Notes under the pieces: generated by a model
Told to the model about the DNA's origin: nothing
The model's database searches: none
What the model saw: only the letters and a program-made list of their open reading frames with translations
DNA from: Desulfuromonadaceae bacterium
Lineage (GTDB): Bacteria > Desulfobacterota > Desulfuromonadia > Desulfuromonadales > Geopsychrobacteraceae
NCBI GenBank assembly: GCA_016744555.1
Contig: JADGED010000035.1
Span: forward strand, 1-15,627
Direction of reading: 5' to 3'
DNA: 15,627 nt
Part shown: piece by piece, positions 1 through 8,653 of the stretch
How the letters are laid out: the number at the start of each line of letters is the position of its first letter
Position numbering within the stretch: position 1 is the first letter of the stretch
Translations under genes and position numbers: made by a program

Positions 1-2
1 CC

Positions 3-230
3 TCATAATAATCCATTAAAATTGTTTTTTATATAACACCACCAAGGCAAACGTCTCTCTGGGCCATCATATTCAGAAGAAAACGAACTTCTCACTGGGC
101 CAACTTCTGGATAAATCCAAACACCATCTCGCTGAAACTTTAAAATTCCATCATATTCGATCAATTTTTGTAACTTTACAGAATCTACGATGTCCATCAT
201 GCCATCATGATACACAACTGGAATACCCAT
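3..230 (-). CDS. Small ERR-motif protein A (GSU3473-like, function unknown)
   Basis: A 75-residue protein of unknown function. I start it at the ATG at 230 and not at the in-frame ATG at 251, because a GAGGAG ribosome-binding site lies about 8 nt before 230 and the paralogue downstream of the ATPase gene begins at the equivalent residue. It is a clear paralogue of the 329-517 product: both open with a V-x-Y-x-DG segment, have an L-x-x-LI and F-x-R middle, then P-[VI]-RS and end in Y-x-G-x-ERR. This copy carries an extra aromatic tail of about 17 residues after ERR. It has no signal peptide, membrane segment or cysteine-pair metal site. From memory this matches a small protein family found in Geobacter and relatives (GSU3473 family); I could not search. 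It is the last gene of the minus-strand run visible here, 98 nt after its paralogue, and may have its own promoter. Confidence 0.7.
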   Translation of the reverse strand: MGIPVVYHDGMMDIVDSVKLQKLIEYDGILKFQRDGVWIYPEVGPVRSSFSSEYDGPERRLPWWCYIKNNFNGLL

Positions 231-262
231 AAGCAGCTCTCCTCGACACATAATAATATCTT

Positions 263-290
263 ATACTATCACACGATAATAAAAAAACAA
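263..290 (-). promoter_or_regulatory. Candidate sigma70 promoter for small protein A
   Basis: On the minus strand TTGTTT (285-290) and TAGTAT (263-268) are separated by 16 nt, upstream of the ATG at 230. The surrounding 98-nt gap is very AT-rich, so chance matches are likely. I see no terminator after the upstream small gene, so this gene could also be read through. Confidence 0.3.
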
Positions 291-328
291 GATAAAATTA
301 TACAATTACAGCTACTTACATTTTTAAT

Positions 329-517
329 TTAGCGTTTACGTCGCTCAATCCCTGCATAATTTCCGCGCAATGTGCTCCGAATCGGGTCTTTTCCAACCGT
401 TACCCAACCAGCTGAGCGTTCAAACTGCTCAATTTCGCTCATTATGATTAGCTCATCTAACCCATTAGATGGAATTAGAGCTATTCGACCATCTTTATAA
501 CGAACACGAACTAACAT
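329..517 (-). CDS. Small ERR-motif protein B (GSU3473-like, function unknown)
   Basis: A 62-residue basic protein starting at ATG 517, with a good GGAG ribosome-binding site about 10 nt upstream. It begins 17 nt after the stop of the BioD-like/DRTGG gene and so is very probably co-transcribed with it. Its features are V-x-V-x-Y-K-DG near the N-terminus, an L-x-EL-I helix, F-x-R followed by GWVTVGKDPIRS, and a terminal GNYAGIERRKR. Protein A next door shares most of these positions. The pattern (a short beta-rich body with a GWV-x-x-G-x-DP-[IV]-R core and an ERR end) fits the GSU3473 family as I remember it. No enzymatic residues are apparent. Function unknown; a small binding or regulatory protein is a guess. 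Confidence 0.75.
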   Translation of the reverse strand: MLVRVRYKDGRIALIPSNGLDELIIMSEIEQFERSAGWVTVGKDPIRSTLRGNYAGIERRKR

Positions 518-534
518 AAGCTCTTCTCCAGAAA

Positions 535-1629
535 TTAATCTAACAAGGCATCAATAGCATCAAAATCAAATCTTTTTTCAGCCAATTCAGTAATTAAGCG
601 TATTTTATGTGTATCATCTGCGGTTAACTTAGAAACATCCTCTTTGATTATCTCAAACACAGTTGATGATGTACGACGATCGCGCACATACGGAACTTTA
701 CTACTATCAATAATCTTTTGGGTAATACTACTTACTTCACACCTACCAGGAATAATTATTCCTGCTATTTTATTTCGATATTCTTCCAATTGGTACAAGT
801 TAGAAATGGTTACAAGCAGTTCATCACGACTACTATTTACTACAATCACAGATGATTCTTTTAGCATTTCTACTACCCGCTGAGATGATGCACCGCCGAT
901 TTGAACATTATGAACAATTCTATGTGCTTGCTCATCAGAAGCAAATAGTTCAACTTCAAGGACACTAGATATGCGTCGTAAAGTAGGGTTTGCTAAAATT
1001 GGCTGATAATTAAAGCCACCAACTACGGTAATATCTTCTTCTGCGAAAGCTATGTCGAGATACTTAAGAGTCTGCTCACGCTTTTCAGGAATAATCTTAT
1101 TTACTAAAATAGCTTTGACTGCCGCTCGCTCTTTTTGAAACAACGCCAAATTTGTTTGGGCAGAATCGACAACATTACCTAACCCACCGCCAGTAACCAT
1201 TAATACTGAAGCCGCTGTTTCTCTAGCAATCATGGCATTATTACAACCAAATAACGTACCTACGCCAGTATGTCCTGCTCCTTCAATAATCAAAAAATCA
1301 TTTTTAGCGTCTAACTCTGCTATAGCATCAAACATTTGCTTGGCTATTTTCTTTTTGCTTAACACACCATCCATTATTTTACGAGTATCTCCTTGTTTTA
1401 GCACAAACGGAGACATCAAATGGAGGTCATCAAGCAAATCAAAATACCTTGCCATTACAACTGCATCTTTATCGGCAATAACACCTTCATATTCAACCGG
1501 TTTTGGCCCTATTGGTTTAATAAAACCCACTCGATCATATTTTGTTTTTGCCATGTGCATCAATGATAGACTAGTAGTTGTTTTACCGCTATTCATTCCA
1601 GTAGCTGCAATAAATATTTTTCGTGCCAC
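535..1629 (-). CDS. BioD-like P-loop / DRTGG-domain protein (Pta N-terminal-type module)
   Basis: A 364-residue cytoplasmic protein corresponding to the N-terminal half of long phosphotransacetylases (COG0857 type). Residues 1-215 are a dethiobiotin-synthetase-like P-loop domain: the A-T-G-M-N-S-G-K-T loop at 9-17, an IIEGAG strand at 114-119 and an LVNK base-recognition-like element at 175-178. The usual first glycine of the Walker A loop is alanine here. Residues about 218-330 form a DRTGG domain with a degenerate DRRTSS motif near 317-322. No PTA_PTB catalytic domain follows, so it is not itself an acetyltransferase. The start is GTG at 1629, preceded by AAGGGG about 8 nt upstream, 20 nt after the dxs stop. 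It is probably a nucleotide-binding regulator; a dethiobiotin or cobyrinate synthase role is unlikely because no biotin or cobalamin genes are nearby. The function is inferred. Confidence 0.85.
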   Translation of the reverse strand: MARKIFIAATGMNSGKTTTSLSLMHMAKTKYDRVGFIKPIGPKPVEYEGVIADKDAVVMARYFDLLDDLHLMSPFVLKQGDTRKIMDGVLSKKKIAKQMFDAIAELDAKNDFLIIEGAGHTGVGTLFGCNNAMIARETAASVLMVTGGGLGNVVDSAQTNLALFQKERAAVKAILVNKIIPEKREQTLKYLDIAFAEEDITVVGGFNYQPILANPTLRRISSVLEVELFASDEQAHRIVHNVQIGGASSQRVVEMLKESSVIVVNSSRDELLVTISNLYQLEEYRNKIAGIIIPGRCEVSSITQKIIDSSKVPYVRDRRTSSTVFEIIKEDVSKLTADDTHKIRLITELAEKRFDFDAIDALLD

Positions 1630-1649
1630 AATAAATTCCCCTTTAGCAA

Positions 1650-3524
1650 TTATTTAATAATATTTTCTACCTTGCTAACGATACCTGCAGCATCGAGACC
1701 TAAACGTGAACATAATTCTTCTTGGCTTCCTTGCTCAACAAATTTATCGGGGATACCAACTCGCAATACTGGTACTGCCAAACCTGCATCACTCAACAAC
1801 TCAAGCACAGAAGTGCCAAATCCACCTTGCAAGGCATTTTCTTCTGCTGTAACCACAAAGGGTACATTTTCCGCTTTAGAGATTATCAATTTGCTATCTA
1901 ATGGTTTTACAAATCGGCCATCAATTACAGCAACATTAACCCCTTGTACCGCTAGTAAATCCGCAGCTGACAAAGCTTCTGATACCATAGTGCCAACAGC
2001 AATCAACAGGCCGTCATTGCCATCACGCAACAATTCCCCCGTACCAATCTCAATCGGTTCATTTTCCTCCAGTAATGGCAAACCTTTACCATTACCACGT
2101 GGGTAACGATATGCGAACGGCTGATCTGCCAAACTGGCTGTCTTCATAATTCTCTGCAACTCAACCTCATTACGAGGTATAGCAAAAATCAAATTTGGTA
2201 TATGGCGTAAAAAGGAAAGATCAAATACACCATGATGAGTTGGTCCATCTGCGCCTACTAAACCACCTCGATCCATTGCAAAAGTTACCGGCAAATTTTG
2301 TAAACACACATCATGGACAATTTGATCATACGCTCGTTGCATAAAAGTAGAGTAAATTGTTACAACCGGTCGCATCCCTTTGCATGCTAGTCCTGCTGCA
2401 AAGGTAACGGCATGTTGCTCAGCAATACCAACATCAAAAAAACGCTCTGGGAATTTTTCCGAAAAATTGGTTAGCCCTGTCCCCTCTGCCATTGCTGCAG
2501 TTATAGCAATAACACGCTTATCTTTACTTGCAAGATCAATCAGCGTATCGCCAAATACTTTTGTATAGGATACGGCAGCATTAGTGCTACTACCTTTCAC
2601 AACACCAGTCTCAGAGTTAAATGGTCCAACACCGTGAAATTTTGGTTGATTTTGCTCAGCCGGCTCATATCCCTTACCTTTTTTTGTCATTACATGCAAA
2701 AGGACAGGTCCATCTATCTGCGCCACATTTTGTAAAGTTTCTATCATTTCATCAAGGTTATGACCATCAATTGGACCGAAATAATCAAAACCAAAACCTT
2801 CAAACAGCATTCCTGGAGTCATAAAACCTTTAATGGACTCCTCCGCACGCTTAGCTATATTTACAAGTTCTTTTCCAATGCCAGGAACATAACCAAGAAT
2901 ACTTTCTGTATCTTTTTTGAACCGGAGAAAAGATTTAGATGTCATCTTTCGGCTCAAAAATGATGATAGTGCTCCGACGTTTGGTGAAATAGACATTTCA
3001 TTATCATTAAGGATTACAATCATTTTTTGCTTAAGATGGCCGGCGTGATTTAATCCCTCAAATGCCATTCCAGCTGTGAGAGAACCATCACCTATTACAG
3101 CAATTACTTTATTCTCAGCACCACTGATGTCTCTCCCAGCAGCCATCCCAGAAGCTGCAGAGATTGAAGTACTTGAATGCCCTACACCAAAGCAATCGTG
3201 CTCACTTTCGTTGCGTTTTGGGAAACCACTAATCCCACCTAATTGGCGCAAAGTCGCAAACTCTTGCTGTCTACCAGTAAGCAATTTATGGGCGTAAGCT
3301 TGATGCCCGACATCCCAAACAATGCTATCTTCAGGTGTTGAAAAAACATGGTGCAATGCAATTGTTAGTTCAACAACCCCAAGGGAACTCCCAAGGTGGC
3401 CGCCATTTGTAGCAACAGTTGACACAATCTGCTTGCGTAATTCTTCTGCTACCTGCAACAACTGCAAGCGATCAAACTTTTTCAATTCAGCCGGATTTTT
3501 AATTTGCGAAAGGAGAGTTTCCAT
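1650..3524 (-). CDS. dxs: 1-deoxy-D-xylulose-5-phosphate synthase
   Basis: Condenses pyruvate and glyceraldehyde 3-phosphate into DXP, the first step of the MEP isoprenoid pathway and a precursor for thiamine and pyridoxal. The 624-residue length is normal for the family. The thiamine-diphosphate domain shows H43 in GGHLGSSLG, DVGHQ (71-75), and the GDGS...N cofactor motif (145-148 with N173). The second domain has VGIAEQHA with the catalytic glutamate E369 and the DRGGLVGADGPTHHG segment (418-432). A transketolase C-terminal domain follows and is intact. ATG start at 3524 with AAGG upstream; it begins 18 nt after the ispA stop, so the two isoprenoid genes form a unit. No disruption seen. Very sure. 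Confidence 0.98.
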   Translation of the reverse strand: METLLSQIKNPAELKKFDRLQLLQVAEELRKQIVSTVATNGGHLGSSLGVVELTIALHHVFSTPEDSIVWDVGHQAYAHKLLTGRQQEFATLRQLGGISGFPKRNESEHDCFGVGHSSTSISAASGMAAGRDISGAENKVIAVIGDGSLTAGMAFEGLNHAGHLKQKMIVILNDNEMSISPNVGALSSFLSRKMTSKSFLRFKKDTESILGYVPGIGKELVNIAKRAEESIKGFMTPGMLFEGFGFDYFGPIDGHNLDEMIETLQNVAQIDGPVLLHVMTKKGKGYEPAEQNQPKFHGVGPFNSETGVVKGSSTNAAVSYTKVFGDTLIDLASKDKRVIAITAAMAEGTGLTNFSEKFPERFFDVGIAEQHAVTFAAGLACKGMRPVVTIYSTFMQRAYDQIVHDVCLQNLPVTFAMDRGGLVGADGPTHHGVFDLSFLRHIPNLIFAIPRNEVELQRIMKTASLADQPFAYRYPRGNGKGLPLLEENEPIEIGTGELLRDGNDGLLIAVGTMVSEALSAADLLAVQGVNVAVIDGRFVKPLDSKLIISKAENVPFVVTAEENALQGGFGTSVLELLSDAGLAVPVLRVGIPDKFVEQGSQEELCSRLGLDAAGIVSKVENIIK

Positions 3525-3542
3525 TTTTCTACCTTCAGTCTT

Positions 3543-4448
3543 CTAAAAAGAACGATTTACAATAAAACTTGCAATTTCTCTTAACGGTCGCGCAGATTCA
3601 TCAAATTGCTCTAAGGCTGTCAATGCTTGCCCATGCAGATCTGCAGCACGCTGTCTTGCTCCTGTTAAACCTAACAATGCAGGGTACGTTGCTTTGCCAC
3701 GCTCTTGATCACTACCAACGTCTTTTCCTAGCTGTGATTGATCTGCAACAATATCTAGAATATCATCAGCAACTTGAAAAGCTAAACCAGCATTTTTACC
3801 GTAGTTGCTAAGGGCTTTACGTTGTTCTGCTGTTGCGCCACCTAAAATGGCACCTATTTCTATTGCTGCTAAAATTAAAGCACCTGTTTTATGAGTATGG
3901 ATATATTCTAAAGTCGGTAAATCAATCGGTTTCTCTTCCGCTTCCATGTCGACTACTTGACCGCCTACCATCCCCATTGATCCCGCAGATTTAGCTAAAA
4001 TATGGATAATTTCCCTGATATCAGTTAAGGGGATAGAACCACAAGTAGCTGGATTGCTAAGCAGAATAAAGGCTTCAGTCAAAAGGCCATCACCAGCCAA
4101 AATTGCCGTGGCCTCCCCATAGACTTTATGGTTAGTTGGAATTCCACGACGAAAATTATCGTCATCCATCGCCGGAAGATCATCATGGATCAATGAATAG
4201 CTATGAATCATTTCTATTGCGCATGCCGCAGGCAACACATTTGCGACATTACCACCAACAGTTTCACACGCTGCCAACATCAAAATTGGCCGAATACGTT
4301 TACCACCAGCAAATACTGAGTAGCGCATAGAATCATGCAAAGAAGCAGGCAAAGTCTCAGCCTTTGGTAAATAATTATCCAAAGCGCTGTTTACCACTTT
4401 TATTTTTTCATCTAGATAGACCTGTAATTGCCAAGCGTCATTCTCCAT
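3543..4448 (-). CDS. ispA: Polyprenyl (farnesyl) diphosphate synthase
   Basis: Adds isopentenyl diphosphate units to dimethylallyl/geranyl diphosphate to make farnesyl diphosphate. The 301-residue protein has the first aspartate-rich motif DDLPAMDDD (89-97) with the two-residue insertion of type II bacterial farnesyl synthases, the FAGGKRIRP substrate site (46-54), KTG (188-190) and the second motif DDILD (228-232). An aromatic residue (Y84) five positions before the first motif fits a C15 product, though chain length cannot be proven from sequence. I use the ATG at 4448, with GGGAG 7 nt upstream, in preference to the TTG at 4451. The start lies inside xseB: the two genes overlap by 11 bp in different frames, which suggests translational coupling. 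dxs follows. Confidence 0.96.
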   Translation of the reverse strand: MENDAWQLQVYLDEKIKVVNSALDNYLPKAETLPASLHDSMRYSVFAGGKRIRPILMLAACETVGGNVANVLPAACAIEMIHSYSLIHDDLPAMDDDNFRRGIPTNHKVYGEATAILAGDGLLTEAFILLSNPATCGSIPLTDIREIIHILAKSAGSMGMVGGQVVDMEAEEKPIDLPTLEYIHTHKTGALILAAIEIGAILGGATAEQRKALSNYGKNAGLAFQVADDILDIVADQSQLGKDVGSDQERGKATYPALLGLTGARQRAADLHGQALTALEQFDESARPLREIASFIVNRSF

Positions 4449-4665
4449 CAAATGACTCCCGTTTCATTGTTCCATCACTTTGTTGCAATAATTGCTCTAC
4501 CTGCAATTCTACGTTGCTTAACGATTTTTGACAGCATTCGGCGTGTTTGACACCATTAGAAAAAATCTTAAGTGCCTGATCTAAAGTAAGATCCCCAGTT
4601 TCTAACTGTTCAACGGCTGTTTCGAGCTTTTGCAGTGATGCTTCAAAATTTACTTTTGTAGCCAT
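4438..4665 (-). CDS. xseB: Exodeoxyribonuclease VII small subunit
   Basis: A 75-residue helical subunit of exonuclease VII, which degrades single-stranded DNA into short oligonucleotides in repair. It shows the family's short antiparallel two-helix pattern: FEASLQKLETAVEQLE, then a turn with GDLTLDQALKIFSNG, then a second helix ending in EQLLQ. Length is typical. ATG start at 4665 with a modest GGGA site upstream. It sits downstream of its partner xseA, after a gap of 113 nt. That gap is unusual for this pair and holds no recognisable gene, only AT-rich sequence that might contain a weak internal promoter. Its end overlaps the ispA start. Confidence 0.95.
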   Translation of the reverse strand: MATKVNFEASLQKLETAVEQLETGDLTLDQALKIFSNGVKHAECCQKSLSNVELQVEQLLQQSDGTMKRESFDGE

Positions 4666-4778
4666 AGAGTTAATCCCATCTACCTACTTTTTTCAGGTTG
4701 AGCTTGCATTAATCATTTAATAGTTAAAACAATATATAATCATTGCAATAGTTAGTCTATCCAACAAATAAATAACAG

Positions 4779-5987
4779 CTATTTTTCTTTTTTCGTTGTA
4801 ACTGTTTCAACCGTTGCTACAGCTTCTCCATCTGCAAAAGTTATCATAACTCTGTCTCCAGTAGATAGACATTCCGGAGCATGAATTACCTCTGCTGTTT
4901 TTTCTAACTTAACAATTGCATAGCCTCTGGATAACACTGCTAAAGGAGATAAAGATTCTAATCTACTAGCTAACAGTGAAAATTGATGCCTTTGATGGTC
5001 AATAAAAGTAGCAATTACTTGCTGCAACCGCACCTGTGTTTGTTGTAGGCGTGCCCGTTGCAGCTTGACTTTATCAACCGGTGAACGGAGCCGTTTAGAG
5101 ACACCATCAAGGTTATTATTTAACAACGTCAAACGACCACGCATTTGTGCTGCTAAGCGAATAGTCAGTTGATCAAGATGATGCTCTAGTTCTTGACTAT
5201 TTTTAACGACTAATTCTGCAGCAGCGCTTGGAGTTGGCGCACGTAAATCGGCAACCAAGTCAGAGATTGAAACATCCACTTCATGACCGACAGCAGAAAT
5301 TATTGGTATTCTAGCAGCAACTATTGCTCTTGCTACCACCTCTTCGTTAAATGCCCATAGATCTTCGCGAGACCCACCTCCACGACCAACAATAATAACA
5401 TCAACATCATCAATGTTACTCAGTTCAGATAAAGCAGTTGCAATTTCATCAGCGGCGCCTTCACCTTGTACCCTAACTGGGTGCAACAGAACCTTCACGC
5501 CGGCAGATCGACGGCGTAAAACATTTATAATATCGTGAATAGCAGCACCAGTAGCCGAGGTAACAATACCGATAGTTTTGGGGAAGTTTGGAAGTGGTTG
5601 CTTTAACTTAGCAGAAAACAAACCTTCATTTTCTAGTTTTTGTTTTAGTTGTTCAAAAGCAAGCTGTAAGCCCCCTACCCCTTCTGGCTCAATTCCACTT
5701 ACGATTAATTGTAGTTCTCCACGTTGCGGATAAACAGACGCACGAGCCCGACAAACAACGGATAATCCATCCACTGGTTTAAAGCGCAATGCTCGAGCTT
5801 GGCTCCTAAACATGGCACATTTCAATTGTCCAGTTTTATCTTTTAAGGTGAAATAATAGTGGCCGGAGGAAGGTTTTGAAACATTGCTAAGTTCGCCTTG
5901 TACAAGGATATCGACAAAATTATCTTCAACTACTTCTTGCAGCAGATTAACTAGAGTGGATACCGTAATTGCGGCAGAGTGATCCAT
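4779..5987 (-). CDS. xseA: Exodeoxyribonuclease VII large subunit
   Basis: The catalytic large subunit of exonuclease VII. The 402-residue protein has an N-terminal OB-fold (about residues 8-100, including GELSNVSKPSSGHYYFTLKD) that binds single-stranded DNA. The catalytic domain follows (about 130-310), with GIVTSATGAAIHD (140-152), the GRGGGSREDLWAFN motif (201-214) and SAVGHEVD (231-238). A coiled-coil stretch rich in Q, L and R leads to a C-terminal segment with LSRGYAIV, typical of the family. It is somewhat shorter than the 456-residue E. coli protein but has all core motifs. ATG at 5987; the ribosome-binding site AGAAGG is about 11 nt away, farther than usual. Confidence 0.97.
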   Translation of the reverse strand: MDHSAAITVSTLVNLLQEVVEDNFVDILVQGELSNVSKPSSGHYYFTLKDKTGQLKCAMFRSQARALRFKPVDGLSVVCRARASVYPQRGELQLIVSGIEPEGVGGLQLAFEQLKQKLENEGLFSAKLKQPLPNFPKTIGIVTSATGAAIHDIINVLRRRSAGVKVLLHPVRVQGEGAADEIATALSELSNIDDVDVIIVGRGGGSREDLWAFNEEVVARAIVAARIPIISAVGHEVDVSISDLVADLRAPTPSAAAELVVKNSQELEHHLDQLTIRLAAQMRGRLTLLNNNLDGVSKRLRSPVDKVKLQRARLQQTQVRLQQVIATFIDHQRHQFSLLASRLESLSPLAVLSRGYAIVKLEKTAEVIHAPECLSTGDRVMITFADGEAVATVETVTTKKEK

Positions 5988-6059
5988 TTACAAAAAAACC
6001 TTCTAAATAATTATGTGGCAGCAAAACAATAAAGTAGCGCTAAAAACATCTGCACAACA

Positions 6060-7253
6060 TTAATATGTATGTACCAATTCAGATGCCGAAACAAATGTCA
6101 CCCCTTGGCGCTGCATCCACACTTGTTCTAAACGCAATGCCTGCATGGTTTCATCATGTGGGTGACAAATAGCAATTATTTCACGATTATCTCTAGCTAA
6201 ACCAACCATTTTCCGAATCTGCTGCCGGATATATGCAACATCATCTTTATTATCTAGAAAAATATTTCTGGTCGCTGTTTTCATCCCCATCTTTCGCGCT
6301 TCAGCAAATGCCACAGAATCACCTATAGTCTTGCTATCAATAAAAAATAAATCATTGCGCTGCATCTCCCGCAAGACCATTTTCATTGCTTCAGCATCTT
6401 GAGTATATCGCGATCCCATATGATTATTACCGCCTACAGCACCAGGAACAGCCTTTATATACTCACGTACCAAACGTATAGTTTCTGCTTCTGACTGACC
6501 TAGCAAAAGTGCATTTGAGCCAGGATTTGTGCGGGGGTAACTACGGGGCTGCATCGGCATATGGATTAAATACTCACGACCTTTCTGCTGCAATAAGTTC
6601 GTAAGTTTTTTTGCTCTACTAGTTCCAGGTAAAATTGCTGGAGTTACATGGATATCAAGGCTTAAGATATCTTTTAAATCCTTAAGCGATCCCCCCATAT
6701 CATCCATAACTATTGCGACTTTACCAAGCCCATTCGGTTTTGTAGTAGTAACTTTATACTGCAACTCTAAGCGTAAATCATCTTGCCAATAAAGATGAAT
6801 AATCCCTTCGCTACCACTTACTTTGAGTTCAGCTGGACTTCTTGTATGTTCAATATGGACAGCAAGCTCGCCCAAATATGCCATAGATGGAAAGTCACCA
6901 AATATTTGCCGTACTTGTACTTTGTCCTTAGATGGTAATTTTCTCCACCCCATCGAATCTGGGCCATTAATTAATTGATTTTCAATTAAAGTATATACAT
7001 CATCGTAATGATAAACTTTCAAAGGGTGAATTTCACTAATATGTTCTTCGTAGGTAAAATCTTCTTGCTCGTGGACTATTGGCGATTCAGATTGGAAATT
7101 AGTGCGAAACGTTACCAGTGCAAACAACGAAATAGCGACAAATCCGAGCAAAAAAGATGATGCCAACATAATACGAACATTTTGAGATAATTGCTTTTTA
7201 GAAGCCGGTTTAACTGATCTCTTTTTGGGAGCTTTCTTCTTTTTAACAGTCAT
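6060..7253 (-). CDS. Divergent polysaccharide deacetylase family protein (YibQ-type)
   Basis: A 397-residue membrane-anchored periplasmic protein. A highly basic start (KKKKAPKKR) and one hydrophobic segment (about 28-49) make a type II membrane anchor. Residues 178-375 form the divergent NodB-like domain with its signature blocks: AIVMDDMGG (180-188), HMPMQP (231-236), GGNNHMGSRYT (274-284), FIDSKT (304-309) and CHPHDET (363-369). The E. coli member, YibQ, is encoded beside EnvC, and this gene keeps that association, two genes downstream of the envC-like gene. Enzymatic activity and substrate are unproven for the family; a role with cell-wall amidases or peptidoglycan is inferred from context. 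ATG at 7253; the AGAAGG site lies about 13 nt upstream, a long spacing, and no better in-frame start exists. Confidence 0.93.
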   Translation of the reverse strand: MTVKKKKAPKKRSVKPASKKQLSQNVRIMLASSFLLGFVAISLFALVTFRTNFQSESPIVHEQEDFTYEEHISEIHPLKVYHYDDVYTLIENQLINGPDSMGWRKLPSKDKVQVRQIFGDFPSMAYLGELAVHIEHTRSPAELKVSGSEGIIHLYWQDDLRLELQYKVTTTKPNGLGKVAIVMDDMGGSLKDLKDILSLDIHVTPAILPGTSRAKKLTNLLQQKGREYLIHMPMQPRSYPRTNPGSNALLLGQSEAETIRLVREYIKAVPGAVGGNNHMGSRYTQDAEAMKMVLREMQRNDLFFIDSKTIGDSVAFAEARKMGMKTATRNIFLDNKDDVAYIRQQIRKMVGLARDNREIIAICHPHDETMQALRLEQVWMQRQGVTFVSASELVHTY

Positions 7254-7329
7254 TTGAACGTATAAACCTTCTATAAAACCTGCTGGGCACAGTTAATATA
7301 ATTAACGGCGAAATATAACTTTTTGCTGC

Positions 7330-8622
7330 TTAATGGATTGTTTTTTTAAAAATACTTATACCTTTTAGCAAATCAACTGCTCGGCGCAATTGATTATCAA
7401 TTTGCTCCGTAGAAGATAATTCCAAGCTCCCACTATTTGCAATAGTACCACTTGTACTTTTCGAAGATTCAATATGATTTGCTAAATCCTCTTCTCGCAA
7501 TTCCATTGCTTTTTTACTTAATGGTAAAACTACTGGAGCTACAATATCAGGGGTTATTCCTCGTGCTTGTATAGATCTACCTGCGGGGGTGAAATAGCGT
7601 GCTGTCGTTAAACGTAAACCAGATTTATCATCCAATGGGATAATTGTTTGTACTGACCCTTTACCGAAGCTTTGCTCACCTAAAACAATAGCACGATGAT
7701 GATCCTGTAGTGCACCTGCCACTATTTCTGCAGCACTAGCACTACCACCATTAATCAAAACGACCATAGGATAATCTTGACTACTGTTTGTTGGTTGTGC
7801 CGTAAAACTTAATTGCGTTTCAGAATCTCGTCCTTCAGTATAGACGATTAGTCCTTCATTCAAAAACTGATCCGCAACAGCAACAGCTTGATCTAGCAAT
7901 CCACCCGGATTATTACGCAGATCAACAATTAAGCCATCAAGTTCACTACCGTCATTAAACCCTAATTCCGTTAGATGGTATTGTAAATCACTACCTGTAC
8001 GATCTTGAAATTGGGTAATCCTCACATAACCGAAGCGCTCCTGTATCAGACGACTTTTTACACTCTTAATTTTTATCAAATCACGAACGATGGTAAAATC
8101 TAACAAACCAACAACACCGGAACGCTCAATGCTAATGGTGATAGAGGTACCTTTTGCCCCACGTAACAAACCAACTGCAGACATCATCTCCATATCACGC
8201 GTAGACTTACCATCAATTTTTAATATTTTATCACCGGCTTTGATCCCAGCAGAATATGCTGGAGTATCTTCAATTGGCGAAACAATATGTAAAGTGCCAT
8301 CTCTGACTATAATTTCAATTCCTAAGCCACCAAACTCGCCATGAGTATCAGCTTGCATTTCTTTGTACAGTTCTGGAGTTAAAAAACTACTATGAGGGTC
8401 AAGAGTATTTAACATCCCTTTAATAGCCCCATAAATCAGATCATCAGTAGATACATCCTCAATATAGCTAGTGCGAATCAAAGAGAAAACATCGGTAAAA
8501 ATCTCTAATTTTTTATAATCATTTTCCTCGTTAGCATCAGCAATAGTAGCGCTAAAAAACACACTAAAAATGATAAGTATCAATGTGATACTTATTGCTA
8601 TTGATTGCTTACCTCTACCCAT
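7330..8622 (-). CDS. S41 family carboxyl-terminal processing protease
   Basis: A 430-residue periplasmic serine protease of the CtpA/Prc type. The signal peptide covers about residues 1-30, with a likely cut after A-D-A. The short N-terminal helical region includes LDPHSSFLTP (74-83). The PDZ domain spans about 95-170 (GGLGIEI, AGDKILKIDG). The catalytic core carries DLRNNPGG (234-241) and the serine-lysine dyad S296 in NGGSASAAEI and K321 in GKGSVQ; the 25-residue spacing matches the D1-processing protease. It ends with the ARYFTPAGRSIQARGITPDI block. ATG at 8622 with GAGG about 7 nt upstream, 31 nt after the envC-like stop. Its position between envC and yibQ suggests it trims envelope or hydrolase-regulating proteins; the targets are unknown. 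Confidence 0.96.
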   Translation of the reverse strand: MGRGKQSIAISITLILIIFSVFFSATIADANEENDYKKLEIFTDVFSLIRTSYIEDVSTDDLIYGAIKGMLNTLDPHSSFLTPELYKEMQADTHGEFGGLGIEIIVRDGTLHIVSPIEDTPAYSAGIKAGDKILKIDGKSTRDMEMMSAVGLLRGAKGTSITISIERSGVVGLLDFTIVRDLIKIKSVKSRLIQERFGYVRITQFQDRTGSDLQYHLTELGFNDGSELDGLIVDLRNNPGGLLDQAVAVADQFLNEGLIVYTEGRDSETQLSFTAQPTNSSQDYPMVVLINGGSASAAEIVAGALQDHHRAIVLGEQSFGKGSVQTIIPLDDKSGLRLTTARYFTPAGRSIQARGITPDIVAPVVLPLSKKAMELREEDLANHIESSKSTSGTIANSGSLELSSTEQIDNQLRRAVDLLKGISIFKKTIH

Positions 8623-8653
8623 ACAAACCTCGAAAAGCGGATATAGCTAAAAA

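Noticed and set aside
535..1629. Reading the P-loop protein as dethiobiotin synthetase or cobyrinate a,c-diamide synthase.
   Set aside because: The N-terminal domain is related, but the C-terminal DRTGG domain and the absence of biotin or cobalamin genes fit a Pta-type regulatory module better.
1232..2106. Long open frames on the plus strand opposite the P-loop and dxs genes.
   Set aside because: They are shadows of well-supported conserved genes on the other strand, have biased composition and have no ribosome-binding sites.
4666..4778. Possible promoter or small gene in the 113-nt xseA-xseB gap.
   Set aside because: Several poor -10/-35 look-alikes occur, as expected in AT-rich DNA, none with good spacing, and no open frame has a ribosome-binding site.
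7292..7306. GTTAAT-ATA-ATTAAC hairpin between the S41 protease and YibQ-type genes.
   Set aside because: It has a 6-bp AT-rich stem with one G-C pair and no T-tract; too weak to call a terminator.
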